64,000 bases of DNA, from the NCBI GenBank assembly GCA_021107945.1, contig JAIORV010000131.1, forward strand, positions 1 through 64,000, read 5' to 3'. The notes below the pieces were generated by a model. It was not told the origin of the DNA. It did no database searches and saw only the letters and a program-made list of their open reading frames with translations. Made by a program: the position numbers and the translations under genes. This DNA comes from Vulcanimicrobiota bacterium. Lineage in GTDB: Bacteria > Vulcanimicrobiota > JAJTBE01. Positions within the stretch are counted from its first letter, which is position 1. Each line of letters starts with the position of its first letter. Below, piece after piece: positions 44,730 through 54,439 of this stretch.

Positions 44730-46186
44730 TATGATTTCTCCTTCTCTATCTCTATTATCGGCAGTGTGAAGTAAAATGTTGAGCCATTATTGATTTCACC
44801 TTCCGCCCAAACTCGACCTCCATGCCGATTAATAACTCTCTTTACAATGGCAAGCCCAACCCCGGTTCCTTCAAATTCCCTTGAACTATGGAGCCTACTG
44901 AAAACACCAAAAAGCTTGCCTACATATTTCATGTCAAATCCAACTCCGTTATCCCGGACAAAAAAGATGTTGAAATTTCCTTCAACCAGGCTTCCTATTT
45001 CAATAACAGCGAGCTCCCTGGTTCTGGTATATTTAATTGCATTAGAAATGAGATTTACAAAAACCTGGCGAATCATTGCCCGGTCGCCGAAGCCCGGGGG
45101 AAGATCTCCAATTATTGTTTCTATCTTTCTCCCTTGAATAAGGGGTTCGCTTTGCCTTAATACTTCTCTTACGAGTTGCCCCATATCAATATTCGATGAT
45201 TTCATAGAACTGCGACCCAGGCGGGAGAATGAAAGGAGGTCGTCTATAAGGTTTCCCATGTTTTTAGCACTTTCTCTAATATTATTCAGAAGTCTTTTTT
45301 CCTCGTCATCAAGTTTATCGTGATAATCTTCCAGGAACATAAGAGAAAAACCACTAATTGCTCGTAGCGGGGCCCGGAGATCATGGGATACAGAGTAACT
45401 GAAAGCCTGGAGTTCTTTATTGGCGGCTTGTAGCTGCGCAGTGCGTGTTTTTACTCTGTTTTCAAGTTCTTCGTTAAGTTTCCTGATTTCTTCCTCCACC
45501 CGTTTGCGTTTCGTCATTTCTTGTCGAAGTTTAGATGTACGCTGTTTAACCAGTTTCTCAAGGTGCAGACGGTGATTCGTTAATTCATTCTCCAATCGCC
45601 TTTTCTGGGTCTGATCCTGGAAAACCAGGACGATGCCTTGTTTGGTCTCATTGGTGTCACGAATAAATGAACAGTTAAATGAGATTGGCCGTTTATTTCC
45701 ATCTTTGTCAATCAAGGACATGAGGTTTGCCGGCAAGGTCATTATGCTCTCGTCGATTGCTCGTTTAAAAAAGCTTTTGACAGGTTCGGATGTCTCATCA
45801 TTGATGATGCGGAAGATCTTATCGAGGTGCATGCCGCGGGCTTCATTCATTTTATAACCTAACAGTTGCTCAGCTACCGGATTCATGCGAACGACATGTC
45901 CCTCGGTATTCGTCGCAATGATACCTTCGCCAATGCTCTGCAACGTCATTTTGAGGTTTTCCTTTGTTTCGTGCAACGCCTCATTTGCCAACGCGAGTTC
46001 ACTTGTCAGCGCCGAAACGCTTTGATAAGTTTCATCCAACTCAGTCTGCAGCCTCTTTATATCGCCCTGGTCGGCATTCTGAAGTTCATTAGCAAGTAAA
46101 GTGATACTTCGATAGGTATCTTCCAACTCGATTTGCAGTCGTATAAGTTCCTCTTCCGGGGAGGTTATTTCTGTTTCACCCTTCAC
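44729..46186 (-). CDS. Soluble PAS histidine kinase with N-terminal coiled coil
   Basis: 485 aa. Residues ~10-85 are a heptad-rich coiled coil made of two similar halves ([19 protein letters not shown] and [19 protein letters not shown]). Then a PAS domain (~85-205, [20 protein letters not shown]), a second coiled coil (~205-265), H-box [14 protein letters not shown] (~275) and HATPase with VRDNGVGFD and [12 protein letters not shown]. The phytochrome-type H-box matches the Rcp1-like partner. No membrane segments. It overlaps the RsbT/RsbX fusion gene by 4 bp, tying it to the stressosome switch. The paired coiled coil might dock on RsbT or RsbX partners (inference). Confidence 0.92.
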   Translation of the reverse strand: MKGETEITSPEEELIRLQIELEDTYRSITLLANELQNADQGDIKRLQTELDETYQSVSALTSELALANEALHETKENLKMTLQSIGEGIIATNTEGHVVRMNPVAEQLLGYKMNEARGMHLDKIFRIINDETSEPVKSFFKRAIDESIMTLPANLMSLIDKDGNKRPISFNCSFIRDTNETKQGIVLVFQDQTQKRRLENELTNHRLHLEKLVKQRTSKLRQEMTKRKRVEEEIRKLNEELENRVKTRTAQLQAANKELQAFSYSVSHDLRAPLRAISGFSLMFLEDYHDKLDDEEKRLLNNIRESAKNMGNLIDDLLSFSRLGRSSMKSSNIDMGQLVREVLRQSEPLIQGRKIETIIGDLPPGFGDRAMIRQVFVNLISNAIKYTRTRELAVIEIGSLVEGNFNIFFVRDNGVGFDMKYVGKLFGVFSRLHSSREFEGTGVGLAIVKRVINRHGGRVWAEGEINNGSTFYFTLPIIEIEKEKS

Positions 46187-47256
46187 TGCGACACCTCCTT
46201 TACCACTAAAACCGTTGCATCATCTGTGGAACGTTCATACCCACGCATCAGCAAGTGACTGAGCATTGTGACATGTTGGTCACGAAAGTTCGGTATCTCA
46301 TTTAGATTCCAGCGGCCTGAAATGCCGTCAGAAAAGACGACTAAAATACCATCTTTGGGCCAGGGAACCGTGGTGATTCTGGGGCGGGGTGGAGCTCCAA
46401 ATCCCAGAATCCCTCCTTTTGGTATCAGTGAATATCTGTCACTCAGGTTTATCCTTGCCTGTACATTACCTATTCCCGAATGGGTGAGGGTTCGGTTTAA
46501 AATGTTGATGCGGACCAGAGTCATAGCCACGCCGCGGGTTTTTCTTATTGCTTTGTGAGTTTCAAGAATCAGGTAGTCCAATTCTGCCCGGTAGTTCTTG
46601 CGAATGCATTCGATCGCCATTCCGCTTGCTTCCCCAGCTTCCGGACCATGTCCCAGTCCATCTGCCACAGCGACAAATAGTCCATCACGATCTTCGGTGA
46701 GAAAGAATCCATCTCCATTGATTTTTTCTCCCGGCATCGGCCGCGAGTTGACACTATAAACAAATCGCCTTGAGATTTGTGGGACCAGCCACTTACGCGC
46801 CGTGATAACGGTTCCGCATAGCTCCACATTGTCGCGTTTGCGCTCCGGGCTTCCAGTCGGTAAATTCGAATAAATGTCGAACTCGTCCATTATTCTTTTA
46901 ACAGCCCCCAAGCCGCAGCCAATTCCACCTGCCGTCGAGTAATGGTCCTGTACGGCGAGTTGAACATTTTCAATACCCGGGCCCCTATCCCGTGACATAA
47001 TTTCAACTCCCTTACCAAGATGGTCGCTGATTTCGCGCGCTACAACCTCACCGTTGATCGCGTAATGAACAACAAGATTGGTAGCCAACTCTGATACAAC
47101 AATGTCCAGTTCGGCAAGTGTTATCTTGTCAAAGCCGATCGCATGCGTCAGCTTTGATACAGCTCTGCGGGTTGCACCAACATCTTCGATAGTATCTACG
47201 GAAAAAATGACAGCAGTTTCATCAGAGTTTTGCTGTCCATTATAACCTATTTCCAC
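46183..47256 (-). CDS. RsbT-like ATPase fused to RsbX-like PP2C phosphatase
   Basis: 357 aa. The N-terminal ~140 residues form a GHKL serine-kinase domain of the RsbT/RsbW type ([19 protein letters not shown]-box; [12 protein letters not shown] and [13 protein letters not shown]-boxes). The C-terminal ~200 residues are a PP2C/SpoIIE-type phosphatase with metal-binding Asp in [20 protein letters not shown] and [11 protein letters not shown] downstream of [11 protein letters not shown]. Standalone RsbX dephosphorylates RsbR and RsbS to reset the stressosome; a kinase-like domain on the same chain would allow opposing actions. It overlaps RsbT and the kinase gene by a few bases on each side. Confidence 0.92.
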   Translation of the reverse strand: MEIGYNGQQNSDETAVIFSVDTIEDVGATRRAVSKLTHAIGFDKITLAELDIVVSELATNLVVHYAINGEVVAREISDHLGKGVEIMSRDRGPGIENVQLAVQDHYSTAGGIGCGLGAVKRIMDEFDIYSNLPTGSPERKRDNVELCGTVITARKWLVPQISRRFVYSVNSRPMPGEKINGDGFFLTEDRDGLFVAVADGLGHGPEAGEASGMAIECIRKNYRAELDYLILETHKAIRKTRGVAMTLVRINILNRTLTHSGIGNVQARINLSDRYSLIPKGGILGFGAPPRPRITTVPWPKDGILVVFSDGISGRWNLNEIPNFRDQHVTMLSHLLMRGYERSTDDATVLVVKEVSQ

Positions 47257-47636
47257 TTTATCACTTCGATTCGCGTGCCATTACCGACTTCGGACTCGAT
47301 CTTGAAGTCGTCCATAAGGCGCTTGGAACCGGACAATCCAAACCCAAGGCCCTTACCGGTAGTGTAGCCCGGGGTCATCGCTTTTACGATATCTTCAATG
47401 CCCGGACCCTTATCAACAAAGATACAGTGAACACCGACTCTTGTTCTGTCAGAAATCTTTTCGAGCTTCATGCTCCCGCCTCCACCATAGGTGAACGTAT
47501 TTCGAGCTAATTCACTGACTGCAGTGGCGACCCGCGTCTTGCTAAGTATTGAGAAACCAAGACTTTCCGCAAGACTTCGTGCCGCCTGACGGGCTCTGAC
47601 GATATCACTTTCGATATGGATCTCAATCATCTCCAT
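47247..47636 (-). CDS. rsbT: Serine/threonine-protein kinase RsbT
   Basis: The track starts at 47678, but ATG 47636 (MEMIEIHIESDIVRARQAAR) within the rsbS tail is the standard coupled start, giving 129 aa. GHKL kinase motifs: TAVSELARNTFTYGGGG (N-box), FVDKGPGIED (G1) and GKGLGFGLSGSKRLMDDF (G2). RsbT phosphorylates RsbR and RsbS on stress, then leaves the stressosome to act on a partner. In Bacillus that partner is RsbU, which is absent here; the adjacent sensor kinases are the candidate outputs. Confidence 0.95.
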   Translation of the reverse strand: MEMIEIHIESDIVRARQAARSLAESLGFSILSKTRVATAVSELARNTFTYGGGGSMKLEKISDRTRVGVHCIFVDKGPGIEDIVKAMTPGYTTGKGLGFGLSGSKRLMDDFKIESEVGNGTRIEVIKWK

Positions 47637-48057
47637 AGTCAGGCGCCTCCTCGCCAGCGAGCATAGTTTCTCGCTCACTTCTTGTTTCCGGTGACTCGAT
47701 CTTACGGAGTTCGAATCCCAACTTTTTTAAGCCATCTTCAATGTCAATGGCAGAGTCAATGCCTTCTAGCTCCAGTCCCATCTCCAGCAGCGTTATTGTG
47801 ACTGCAGGGCGCATCCCCACCAGGACAACCCTGGTGTCCATAATCTTAGCCATCCTTGCCGTTTCGCTCAGGACACGACCAATAAATGAATCAACGATTT
47901 CCAGAGCTGTGATGTCAACTGTTACAACTGATGCACCGGTCTTCTGGATTCGTCTCAGGATTGCTTCCTGCAATTCCTCTGCCTTGCGATCGTGCAACTC
48001 TGTCTGGATCGTTACTATCAGGACAGGACCTATCTTTAAGATAGGAATTTGTTCCAT
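47623..48057 (-). CDS. rsbS: Stressosome scaffold protein RsbS (STAS domain)
   Basis: 144 aa. It begins IPILKIGPVLIVTIQTELHD and contains VTVDITALEIVDSFIGRVL, almost the family consensus. S57 in the DSF motif corresponds to the RsbT target serine (S59) of Bacillus subtilis RsbS. A ~25-residue acidic C-terminal tail (SPETRSERETML and beyond) exceeds the usual ~120 aa and overlaps the rsbT start. Forms the stressosome core with RsbR. Its start overlaps the rsbR stop by one base. Confidence 0.95.
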   Translation of the reverse strand: MEQIPILKIGPVLIVTIQTELHDRKAEELQEAILRRIQKTGASVVTVDITALEIVDSFIGRVLSETARMAKIMDTRVVLVGMRPAVTITLLEMGLELEGIDSAIDIEDGLKKLGFELRKIESPETRSERETMLAGEEAPDYGDD

Positions 48058-48866
48058 TATTGCGTGCCCCTTTCTTTATTGACTATTTTCATACCCTTTT
48101 CCAGTCCCTGGGAAAGCGAAGCGCATGTACTAATAGAAGAAAGGTTAATTCCCAGGTGGACAATTGTTTTGGCGGTAGCCGGGGAAATTCCCGTCAGGAT
48201 GCAATCTCCACCCATTAATTTTACCGCTGACGACATTCGTATCAGGTGGTTAGCCACCATCGTATCGATAACAGGCACGCCGGTAATGTCAATGACTATA
48301 ACTCTGGCTTTTTCTTCCGCCAGGCGGACCAAAGCCTTCTCCATTACATCCTGTGTCCGCTTGCTGTCGAGTGTGCCAATCAGGGGAATACACAGAATGG
48401 AATCCCATAGCGATAGTACGGGCGTAGAGAGTTCCAGTATCTCCATCCGTAGTTGCTGGGCGCGGGATTCCGCATCCAGTCTATCAGTAATATCTACAAC
48501 GAACTCCAACCCGCCAATAACTTTTCCCTTATCATCCTTCAAAGGAGCTGCCGTAAAGTCGGTTTGCACCATCTCGTTTCCACGTTGCACCCGAATCTGT
48601 TTTATAACAGTCCTGTCATATTTCATCGCTTCGCTTACGGGACGTCCTTCGAGTGTACAATCGGGTGAGGGAAAAAGGCTGAAACACATGACACCGATTG
48701 CCTCCTTCAGGTCCTTCCGAGCCCATTTGCAAGCGGCAGGATTCATATAAGTAATCTTGGAAGCCTTGTCCACAACCACAAACGGCATGGGGATCTGATT
48801 CATCGCCAAGGATTTGAGAAGCTCTGAACTCTCGGTTGCTTCTAATGTACTGCACTTTTCAATCAT
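48057..48866 (-). CDS. rsbR: RsbR-type stressosome sensor (PAS-STAS)
   Basis: 269 aa. An N-terminal PAS domain (~15-125, MPFVVVDKASKITYMNPAAC, with C-x(n)-C near CKWARK and PDCTLEGRP) replaces the non-heme globin of the Bacillus protein. A helical linker and a C-terminal STAS domain follow. Both conserved phosphorylation threonines are in place: VIVIDITGVPVIDT (T171 equivalent) and CILTGISPATAKTIV (T205 equivalent). The PAS domain likely senses a small ligand, redox state or light. First gene of a seven-gene operon. Confidence 0.94.
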   Translation of the reverse strand: MIEKCSTLEATESSELLKSLAMNQIPMPFVVVDKASKITYMNPAACKWARKDLKEAIGVMCFSLFPSPDCTLEGRPVSEAMKYDRTVIKQIRVQRGNEMVQTDFTAAPLKDDKGKVIGGLEFVVDITDRLDAESRAQQLRMEILELSTPVLSLWDSILCIPLIGTLDSKRTQDVMEKALVRLAEEKARVIVIDITGVPVIDTMVANHLIRMSSAVKLMGGDCILTGISPATAKTIVHLGINLSSISTCASLSQGLEKGMKIVNKERGTQ

Positions 48867-49341
48867 TTTTCTTACTCCTTTTGTCTTTGATTTTCACCAG
48901 GTTTGGCATTGTTTTGAGGTTGGCAACAACCGGCATCAAGATCACCACCCCGGGGACATTCGCCGCCTTTGCTCTTTGTTTGGAAGATACGCTTAATTCT
49001 ATATAAACTATGTAAGATTATTAAATATTCTCTTCTTAAAAAGGAGAATCCTTTATTTTCTTCCCAAATCTTGGCATGTAAAACATTCTCTTGAAAGGAC
49101 GCTTGAAGAGGATTGTGAGAAGCAGGCAAGGCAGTCCAGGACTCAGAAATAAGCGGGAACTTCTCTGAAATCACTAATGCTATTTTGTATTAAAATTTAC
49201 TATAAGCTATTTCTCGAAAATAATGTCTTGTCATTTGGGCGGCGGGACGCCACCCCCACCGGTATAACAACATCGGTAGCTGCGGCGTCTCGCCGCAGAT
49301 CAAAAAGCAAATGTCGGTAGCTGCGGCGTCTCGCCGCAGAT
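48867..49341. other. Gene-free interval with dispersed GC-rich repeat copies
   Basis: Contains the promoter region of the stressosome operon (not precisely located) and, at 49208-49305, a second copy of the dispersed element seen at 9952-10055 (TTCTCGAAAATAATGTCTTG...GGGACGCCACCCCCACC). An extra half-unit GGTAGCTGCGGCGTCTCGCC lies at 49315-49340. Confidence 0.7.
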
Positions 49342-49373
49342 AAAAAAAGCCCCTCCACATACGGAAGGGGCTA
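49342..49373 (-). terminator. Rho-independent terminator of the alpha/beta hydrolase gene
   Basis: The minus strand reads AGCCCCTTCCG-tatg-TGGAGGGGCT followed by TTTTTTTA, 21 bp past the hydrolase stop codon. Strong GC stem and a clean T-tract. Confidence 0.85.
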
Positions 49374-49393
49374 TAATATTGATTTTACATCAG

Positions 49394-50749
49394 CTACTTG
49401 TAAATTTCATCGAGCCAATCAAAAACGAGCTGCGCCATCAGACTGCGATTCTCACTGATGCAGTGAGAGGACGCTCCCTCATTGGCGGGAGTAATTATAA
49501 GTTTCTTGTTGGGGTTGGGCAGTGCATCCATGCATTCTTTCTGCTGCCTTTGTGTTTCCTCATTTTCATATTCGCCCTCTCCGACCAGGTCCAGGAAGGG
49601 GCCGGTAACTTTTGACGGATCGAACTGGAAATCCTTGGTTTTCTCGACCTGATCCTTAACGTCCAGGCGGTCACATCCCCAACGCCATGCAACTGCCGCG
49701 GTTGTGTAAAGCTTGAATGGAGGCCACTTGTCAATTTCTTCCTGAGTGTCCTTGGCAAACGGCATCTCTATGAACATACGGTAATTATCAACCACGGCGC
49801 TGCTGACAACAACTTCCTTGATTCTCTTGTCGTACATTGCCGCCCGTGGCACAAAATAGCCGCCGTTGCTGATGCCAAATACCGCCAGCTTTTCACGGTC
49901 AATCTCCGGACGGCTGTATGCGTAATCCATGACAACCTTCATCGGCACTTCCGTGTCAGCCCTGAAGAAATGTCCTTCCATCGGCAACATGCCCTGTCCC
50001 GGAAGATCAACGGTAAGGAAGTTATATCCCCTCTTGATTGCCTGGGGAGCGATGTAGAAAAAATTGTCCTCGGCAAAGGTTTCTCCTCCGCCGATCATGA
50101 GCAAAGTTTTTCGCTTCTTGCCGCTGTTATCCACTTTCATGAAATAGCCCGGCAGGACGGTGTTTTCAAATGGAATCTCAATATATTCCATGGGGGGATC
50201 GTAGAGTTTTCCTGCCTCTTTGAGACATGAGCGTGTCTTTTTTGCCAACCCCTTGAATTTGGGATTATCGGGAAGCATTGACACCATCGCTGTTCGATAG
50301 TAGTTGGACGCCCTCTGAAAAGATTGTCTTGCGCTTACCTTATGTCCCGCCGCCAGGGATGTCTTTGCCCGGGCTTCTACTCGCTGCGCCATTTTCTCCC
50401 ATTCTTCCTGCCAGCTTTTTGGGTCCCCGTCTTTGATGCAGCTTGCAGTATAGAATGCCTCTCCTAATTCGCATCCACCATTTGAAATGGATCCAAGAAC
50501 CCATTGAAGGGCGAAGTCCATTTCTTCGTCATCAAAATGGAGCTTCACATACGACCTGTGAGCGTCATAAGTTTCTTTCTGCTCCTCTTTCTGGTCTGTT
50601 TTGGCGCCCTCGCTACTCTTGTCTGCCTGGCAGATTTCCTTGCAGTTCATATTTGTCTCCCCCTGGACTATTGATGCACAAATTAATACACACAAGATTG
50701 TGACGATGTAAATGAAGATACCTTTCCTTCTCACGCCTTTAATTTTCAT
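49394..50749 (-). CDS. Secreted alpha/beta hydrolase (FrsA/dienelactone-type)
   Basis: 451 aa with a signal peptide (GIFIYIVTILCVLICASIV, cleavage near VQG-ET). The alpha/beta-hydrolase domain occupies the C-terminal two thirds: oxyanion region LLMIGGGETFAEDN, nucleophile elbow FGISNGGYFV (Ser ~270), acid in LDLVGEGEYEN and catalytic His in GASSHCISENRS. An N-terminal helical cap with EARAKTSLAAGHKVSARQSF is typical of FrsA-like or cephalosporin-deacetylase-like hydrolases. Substrate unknown, probably an ester or peptide outside the cytoplasm. GGGAGC precedes the ATG; single-gene transcript with its own terminator. Confidence 0.85.
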   Translation of the reverse strand: MKIKGVRRKGIFIYIVTILCVLICASIVQGETNMNCKEICQADKSSEGAKTDQKEEQKETYDAHRSYVKLHFDDEEMDFALQWVLGSISNGGCELGEAFYTASCIKDGDPKSWQEEWEKMAQRVEARAKTSLAAGHKVSARQSFQRASNYYRTAMVSMLPDNPKFKGLAKKTRSCLKEAGKLYDPPMEYIEIPFENTVLPGYFMKVDNSGKKRKTLLMIGGGETFAEDNFFYIAPQAIKRGYNFLTVDLPGQGMLPMEGHFFRADTEVPMKVVMDYAYSRPEIDREKLAVFGISNGGYFVPRAAMYDKRIKEVVVSSAVVDNYRMFIEMPFAKDTQEEIDKWPPFKLYTTAAVAWRWGCDRLDVKDQVEKTKDFQFDPSKVTGPFLDLVGEGEYENEETQRQQKECMDALPNPNKKLIITPANEGASSHCISENRSLMAQLVFDWLDEIYK

Positions 50750-51329
50750 TTTTGCTCCCTTCCTGTTTACATTTTTTTTACAATTGATTATATAGAATGT
50801 TAAATTTTAGGGATTATTGAAATAATCCCTTTTGTCATTTACCATGAAATCTATATCATTAAGTTTATCATTAATATAGTGAGGAATTATGCGGGAAAAC
50901 AAATTCTGGTTTCACCTGGCAAAAAAACTTGTCTTTTATAATAAATCACACGCTGTTCCCGATTTCTCCATGAGAAAAAATTATGAATTCAAATTATAAC
51001 AGGAGTTACGCATTTTGTCATTGCGAGGAGCACAGCGGTCCCGAGCAAGGCGAAGAAACTAATTTCAATGCTCTTTGTCTATTGAGGAGATTTCTTCGAT
51101 AGCGCTCGCAATGACAATGTTTGCACGATTATTTGCGTATGTCCTGCTATAAATAAACCTGAAAAGAAATCGATAGGAAAGTCTCGTCAATGAGTGGAAT
51201 ATAATAGAGATGAAGAGAATGGATGATATCGGTAACCCATCTTGGCTCCCCCGAGTCTAAGTTCGGGGGCAGGTAGATGAGTTTTTGAAAAGAAATAAAT
51301 AATTCTAATATCAAGGAGGTGCCAGGTAA
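50750..51329. other. Gene-free interval between hydrolase and DUF6868 gene
   Basis: 580 bp without a gene. Besides the repeat at 51014-51121, a hairpin CCCCCGAGTCTAAGTTCGGGG occurs near 51248. The 5' ends of two divergent genes lie at its edges. Confidence 0.5.
51014..51121. repeat. Widespread TCATTGCGAGGAGC dispersed repeat with inverted partner
   Basis: TGTCATTGCGAGGAGCACAG at the left and GATAGCGCTCGCAATGACAA at the right form a long-range hairpin. The same left-end motif is embedded in the methylase gene at 21166-21201, so it is a mobile or spreading sequence family in this genome. Confidence 0.8.
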
Positions 51330-51575
51330 ATGACAATTGATATCATGCGTAGATTCTTTATGTGGTGTTTAGTGATTAATGCGGGACTTCTTATATGGTG
51401 GTTCTTATTTTTTATTTTTGCAGGCGATTGGATGCATAGGATGCATGGGAAATGGTTCAAACTATCAAAAGAACAATTTAACACAATTCACTACACGGGT
51501 ATGGCATTCTACAAGATTTGTATGTTAATTTTTAATCTTGTTCCATACATTGCTTTGTGTATTATTGGCAAATAA
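51330..51575 (+). CDS. DUF6868 small membrane protein
   Basis: 81 aa, start supported by AAGGAGGTG. Two transmembrane segments (MWCLVINAGLLIWWFLFFIF and FYKICMLIFNLVPYIALCII) flank a short basic loop with HGKWFKLSKEQFNTIHYTGM. The F-x-x-W-C-x-x-I-N opening, the W-F-x-L-x-x-E-x-F loop and the F-N-L-V-P-Y end are characteristic of DUF6868. Inner-membrane protein of unknown function. The 170 bp downstream keep an open frame without a start codon (GKCKITHRAKDSIIVSNND), possibly a gene relic. Confidence 0.8.
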   Translation: MTIDIMRRFFMWCLVINAGLLIWWFLFFIFAGDWMHRMHGKWFKLSKEQFNTIHYTGMAFYKICMLIFNLVPYIALCIIGK

Positions 51576-51788
51576 AACAAATTAAGGAAGACACCTTGTT
51601 TTACCACGGCCGGTAAATGCAAAATTACTCACCGGGCAAAGGATAGTATCATTGTTTCCAACAATGATGCTGTTTTAATCGATACTAAGAATTTAGCGAG
51701 TTTGGTAAAAGGAAAGGAAGTTCTCGAAATAGAATAATGAATTTGGGTGGTTTTGCGTAAGTTTTATCTCAGAAGATGGAGGGCACAG

Positions 51789-52391
51789 ATGAATTCAGAA
51801 TTGAAAAGTGGTTCTGTGGACAAAAATGATAAACAATCCGACATAGTTATTTTTGGCATAGATCCGGAAAGTGGTTCCAGGGAATATGATAAGCTGACAG
51901 AAAAAGTAAGAGACGGAGAAATAAATAGAGAAGAATTCAAAGATCTTATGAAAACTATCACGGAGACTGAAAGGTTGAAAACTAAGGAAAAGGAAGGGGA
52001 CCTTACACAAAAAGAATTGGCACAACTGAAATTTTATGAGACTCAATACAAATTGAAATTTGGCGATCCAGATCATCAATACTACCTGGAAGGTGATTAT
52101 CACCCGGAAGTAACAGCAGACAATGAGTTTTTTAAAAAACAGATTGAGCAATTCGATAAGATTTTTAATAGCATCAAGGGCGGAGGGTTGACCAGAAAGG
52201 AAGCCGCCAGACTTATAGAACAGCAAAAGGATATCGCCAGAACTATGGGCTCGTTTAAAGAAAATAATGATGCTTTGAGTAGAAAACATAAAGGTGTGAT
52301 ACTTGAGAAACTGGGTGATGCTGAAAAAGATATTTTCATATTAGATAAGAATTCCGAAAGAGTAGATATCCTCAAGCTCTCCAAGACGTAG
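51789..52391 (+). CDS. Charged cytoplasmic protein of unknown function
   Basis: I favour ATG 51789 (MNSELKSGSVDKNDKQS), which has GATGGAGGG upstream, over the track start at 51747; this gives 200 aa. Very rich in Lys and Glu, predicted mostly helical, with no membrane segment, signal peptide or Cys. Segments EYDKLTEKVRDGEINREEFKD and LTQKELAQLKFYETQYKLKF suggest EF-hand-like or coiled helices, but no known motif is complete. The stop codon (ACGTAGCGCGGG) is supplied by a dispersed repeat, so the original C-terminus may have been altered. Not recognised. Confidence 0.55.
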   Translation: MNSELKSGSVDKNDKQSDIVIFGIDPESGSREYDKLTEKVRDGEINREEFKDLMKTITETERLKTKEKEGDLTQKELAQLKFYETQYKLKFGDPDHQYYLEGDYHPEVTADNEFFKKQIEQFDKIFNSIKGGGLTRKEAARLIEQQKDIARTMGSFKENNDALSRKHKGVILEKLGDAEKDIFILDKNSERVDILKLSKT

Positions 52392-52457
52392 CGCGGGTTT
52401 TCAAACCCGCAAAAATTAATACCCCAAACGTAGCGCGGGTTTTTAAACCCGCAAAAA
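52386..52457. repeat. Two ACGTAGCGCGGGTTT hairpin repeats
   Basis: Copies at 52386-52415 and 52428-52457 each contain CGTAGCGCGGGTTTTCAAAC with a GCGGGTTT/AAACCCGC stem followed by AAAAA. They may act as a bidirectional terminator between convergent transcripts as well as being dispersed repeats. The gap to 52717 otherwise holds only the intron-like relic. Confidence 0.75.
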
Positions 52458-52570
52458 TAAAAGCCCCCCGCAACATATTGTATTTCTATTTCGGGTATGT
52501 GATCAACAAAAATTGTAAACCTGTTGCCAAATCCCATCCCAGGGCGCGGGCAAGGTGAAATAAAATGGGC

Positions 52571-52625
52571 AGGGTAGGGAACCGGAGACAGTGCAATGCC
52601 ACTACGCCGGCTCTCTACTCTACCC
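52571..52625 (+). repeat. Group II intron 3'-end relic (domain VI-like), copy b
   Basis: CCGGAGACAGTGCAATGCCA followed by CTACGCCGGCTCTCTACTC, the same hairpin as copies a and c. Confidence 0.45.
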
Positions 52626-52717
52626 GATAAATTTGACAAACGATAAAGTGTCATTATCCCATTATAATTTCTGCCAAAATCGACCATAATGGGATTCTAT
52701 GGGAGTTATTATTGATT

Positions 52718-54439
52718 TTATTTCATAAGTCGGGATTTTTCATATTTGGTGGGTCCATTGATATACCCGGATTTCTCCAGCCACACCTTGGGATACCCCA
52801 CTTCTGTGCCGACCGTCGGAATATTGATGTAGCCATCGCTGTATTTTCCAAACAGGAAGAATGCCAGATCCCACCATTGTGCGACCACTTTGTCAGCATT
52901 CTCTATGCAGTATTCTGTGAGGTATTTCTTCGCCTCGTCGGGGTTCTTCCTGTAGATTTCAAGGGCTTTTTTATCAATCTTAGGCTGATTGGCAAATTCC
53001 TGGCTTTCGATTTCATTCTGTTTTGCCTTGATGTCTTTTATCATGTAGGAATACTTGAGATCAGCCAGGTTGGCGACGAAATTGAAAGCCCACCATGAAA
53101 AGTTTTTGTCGAATTTTTTCGTGCTTCCATAAGAATAGGACCGGGGTAATTTTGTTACACCCACATAAAAGGGAACAAAGCACGTTTCATAGGGCTTGTC
53201 CATGCCAAACCAGCATACGCCGCCGATAGGATCGGGAAGCCACGAGCGACCCTGGTTGACATAAACGAAACCGCAATAAAATACGGAGATAGGTCTTTCC
53301 CAGGCTCCGAACATTTTTCTGCCGGGGGAATTGACATCATTCTGGTTGCCGTCATATTTCCCAAGATAGCGGTTGGGGCTTCCAAAAGGTCCCGCGGTAA
53401 CGCCTTTTGTCATATCAAATTGGGTTCCCTCATAGTGATCCCGGTGCAGTGCCATCACGTCTCTCACTGACAGTTTCTTGTCAGGTTTTATAGAAAAGGG
53501 ATAGTCCCTTGTGAATCCGTTCTTGACCCAGGGGCTGAATTTTGCCGAAGGTTTGGCCCTGCGGAATATGCTCCAGACTCTCCTGAGGGAATAATAAGGA
53601 TGATTATATTCACCGTAACTCACCGTTTTAAGCCAGTCCAGCTTGCCGTCTTTCGGGTTATACCATCCATGTTTTTTGGTTACTTTGAAAAGGTTAGCGG
53701 AGTAAAGGATGTTTGGATCTTTGGGATCAATATCCCGAATACGGAATTCATTTGCCGCGGCAAATAGTTGATCGTCGGGAACCCTTTTAGCTACCCACAA
53801 TCCTTCCTTACCGTCAGGAGAAGCACACATCTCGATAATCCAGCCTTCCTTCGGGTCGGCTACAATCAGGGTTTCTCCTGTTCCGTAGTATCCATGCTTT
53901 TCGATAAGCTTTCCCATTAATAATATGGCGTCTTTTGACTTTTGACACCGTTCCAGGGCAACCCTGGACAGCTCGGCGCTATAGAAAATAAGTTTTCCGG
54001 GCTTGGGTTTCGGCTCATATTTCGCCCCGTCTGTGCATTCGCCAATCATAAGCTGCTTTTCATTCATTATTCCATAACTGCCGTCGAAGTATGCATAAGT
54101 ATGCGGCACCTGGTCGATGTAACCGATGGGCTTTGTGGGAGTGACACCCGGTGTGTCGTATGCGGGCCCCCTGCTTTTTCCCACATAGCGCACTATGCCC
54201 CCTCCGAAACAGGCAGGATCATAATAGACAGGCCTTTTGGAGCCTTTCGGGTGATCTGCCGCCGGTACCCGAATTATCCTTTGATCTTGCATCTCATTAT
54301 CATCGGAATGGGATACGATTACAGATCCGTCTGTAGTAGCGTCCTTGCCCACGAAAATCGTTGTGCAGGACTGTGATACTCCCTGCATTTGCATGGCCAG
54401 AACAAAAATCAGCATGATAACAACATAGCTTTTTTTCAT
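52718..54439 (-). CDS. Secreted peptidase family C69 (dipeptidase)
   Basis: 573 aa. Signal peptide MKKSYVVIMLIFVLAMQMQG-VSQS is followed directly by CTTIFVGKDATTDGSVIVSH, the N-terminal-nucleophile Cys motif of C69 dipeptidases (C-T-x-x-x-V-G-x-x-A-T-x-D-G-S), so maturation would expose the Cys. Further family blocks: PIGYIDQVPHTYAYFDGSYGIMNE and GWIIEMCASPDGKEGLW. Length is typical. Exported, probably a broad dipeptidase in nutrient peptide use. Start supported by GGAGGTA. Isolated transcript. Confidence 0.9.
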   Translation of the reverse strand: MKKSYVVIMLIFVLAMQMQGVSQSCTTIFVGKDATTDGSVIVSHSDDNEMQDQRIIRVPAADHPKGSKRPVYYDPACFGGGIVRYVGKSRGPAYDTPGVTPTKPIGYIDQVPHTYAYFDGSYGIMNEKQLMIGECTDGAKYEPKPKPGKLIFYSAELSRVALERCQKSKDAILLMGKLIEKHGYYGTGETLIVADPKEGWIIEMCASPDGKEGLWVAKRVPDDQLFAAANEFRIRDIDPKDPNILYSANLFKVTKKHGWYNPKDGKLDWLKTVSYGEYNHPYYSLRRVWSIFRRAKPSAKFSPWVKNGFTRDYPFSIKPDKKLSVRDVMALHRDHYEGTQFDMTKGVTAGPFGSPNRYLGKYDGNQNDVNSPGRKMFGAWERPISVFYCGFVYVNQGRSWLPDPIGGVCWFGMDKPYETCFVPFYVGVTKLPRSYSYGSTKKFDKNFSWWAFNFVANLADLKYSYMIKDIKAKQNEIESQEFANQPKIDKKALEIYRKNPDEAKKYLTEYCIENADKVVAQWWDLAFFLFGKYSDGYINIPTVGTEVGYPKVWLEKSGYINGPTKYEKSRLMK

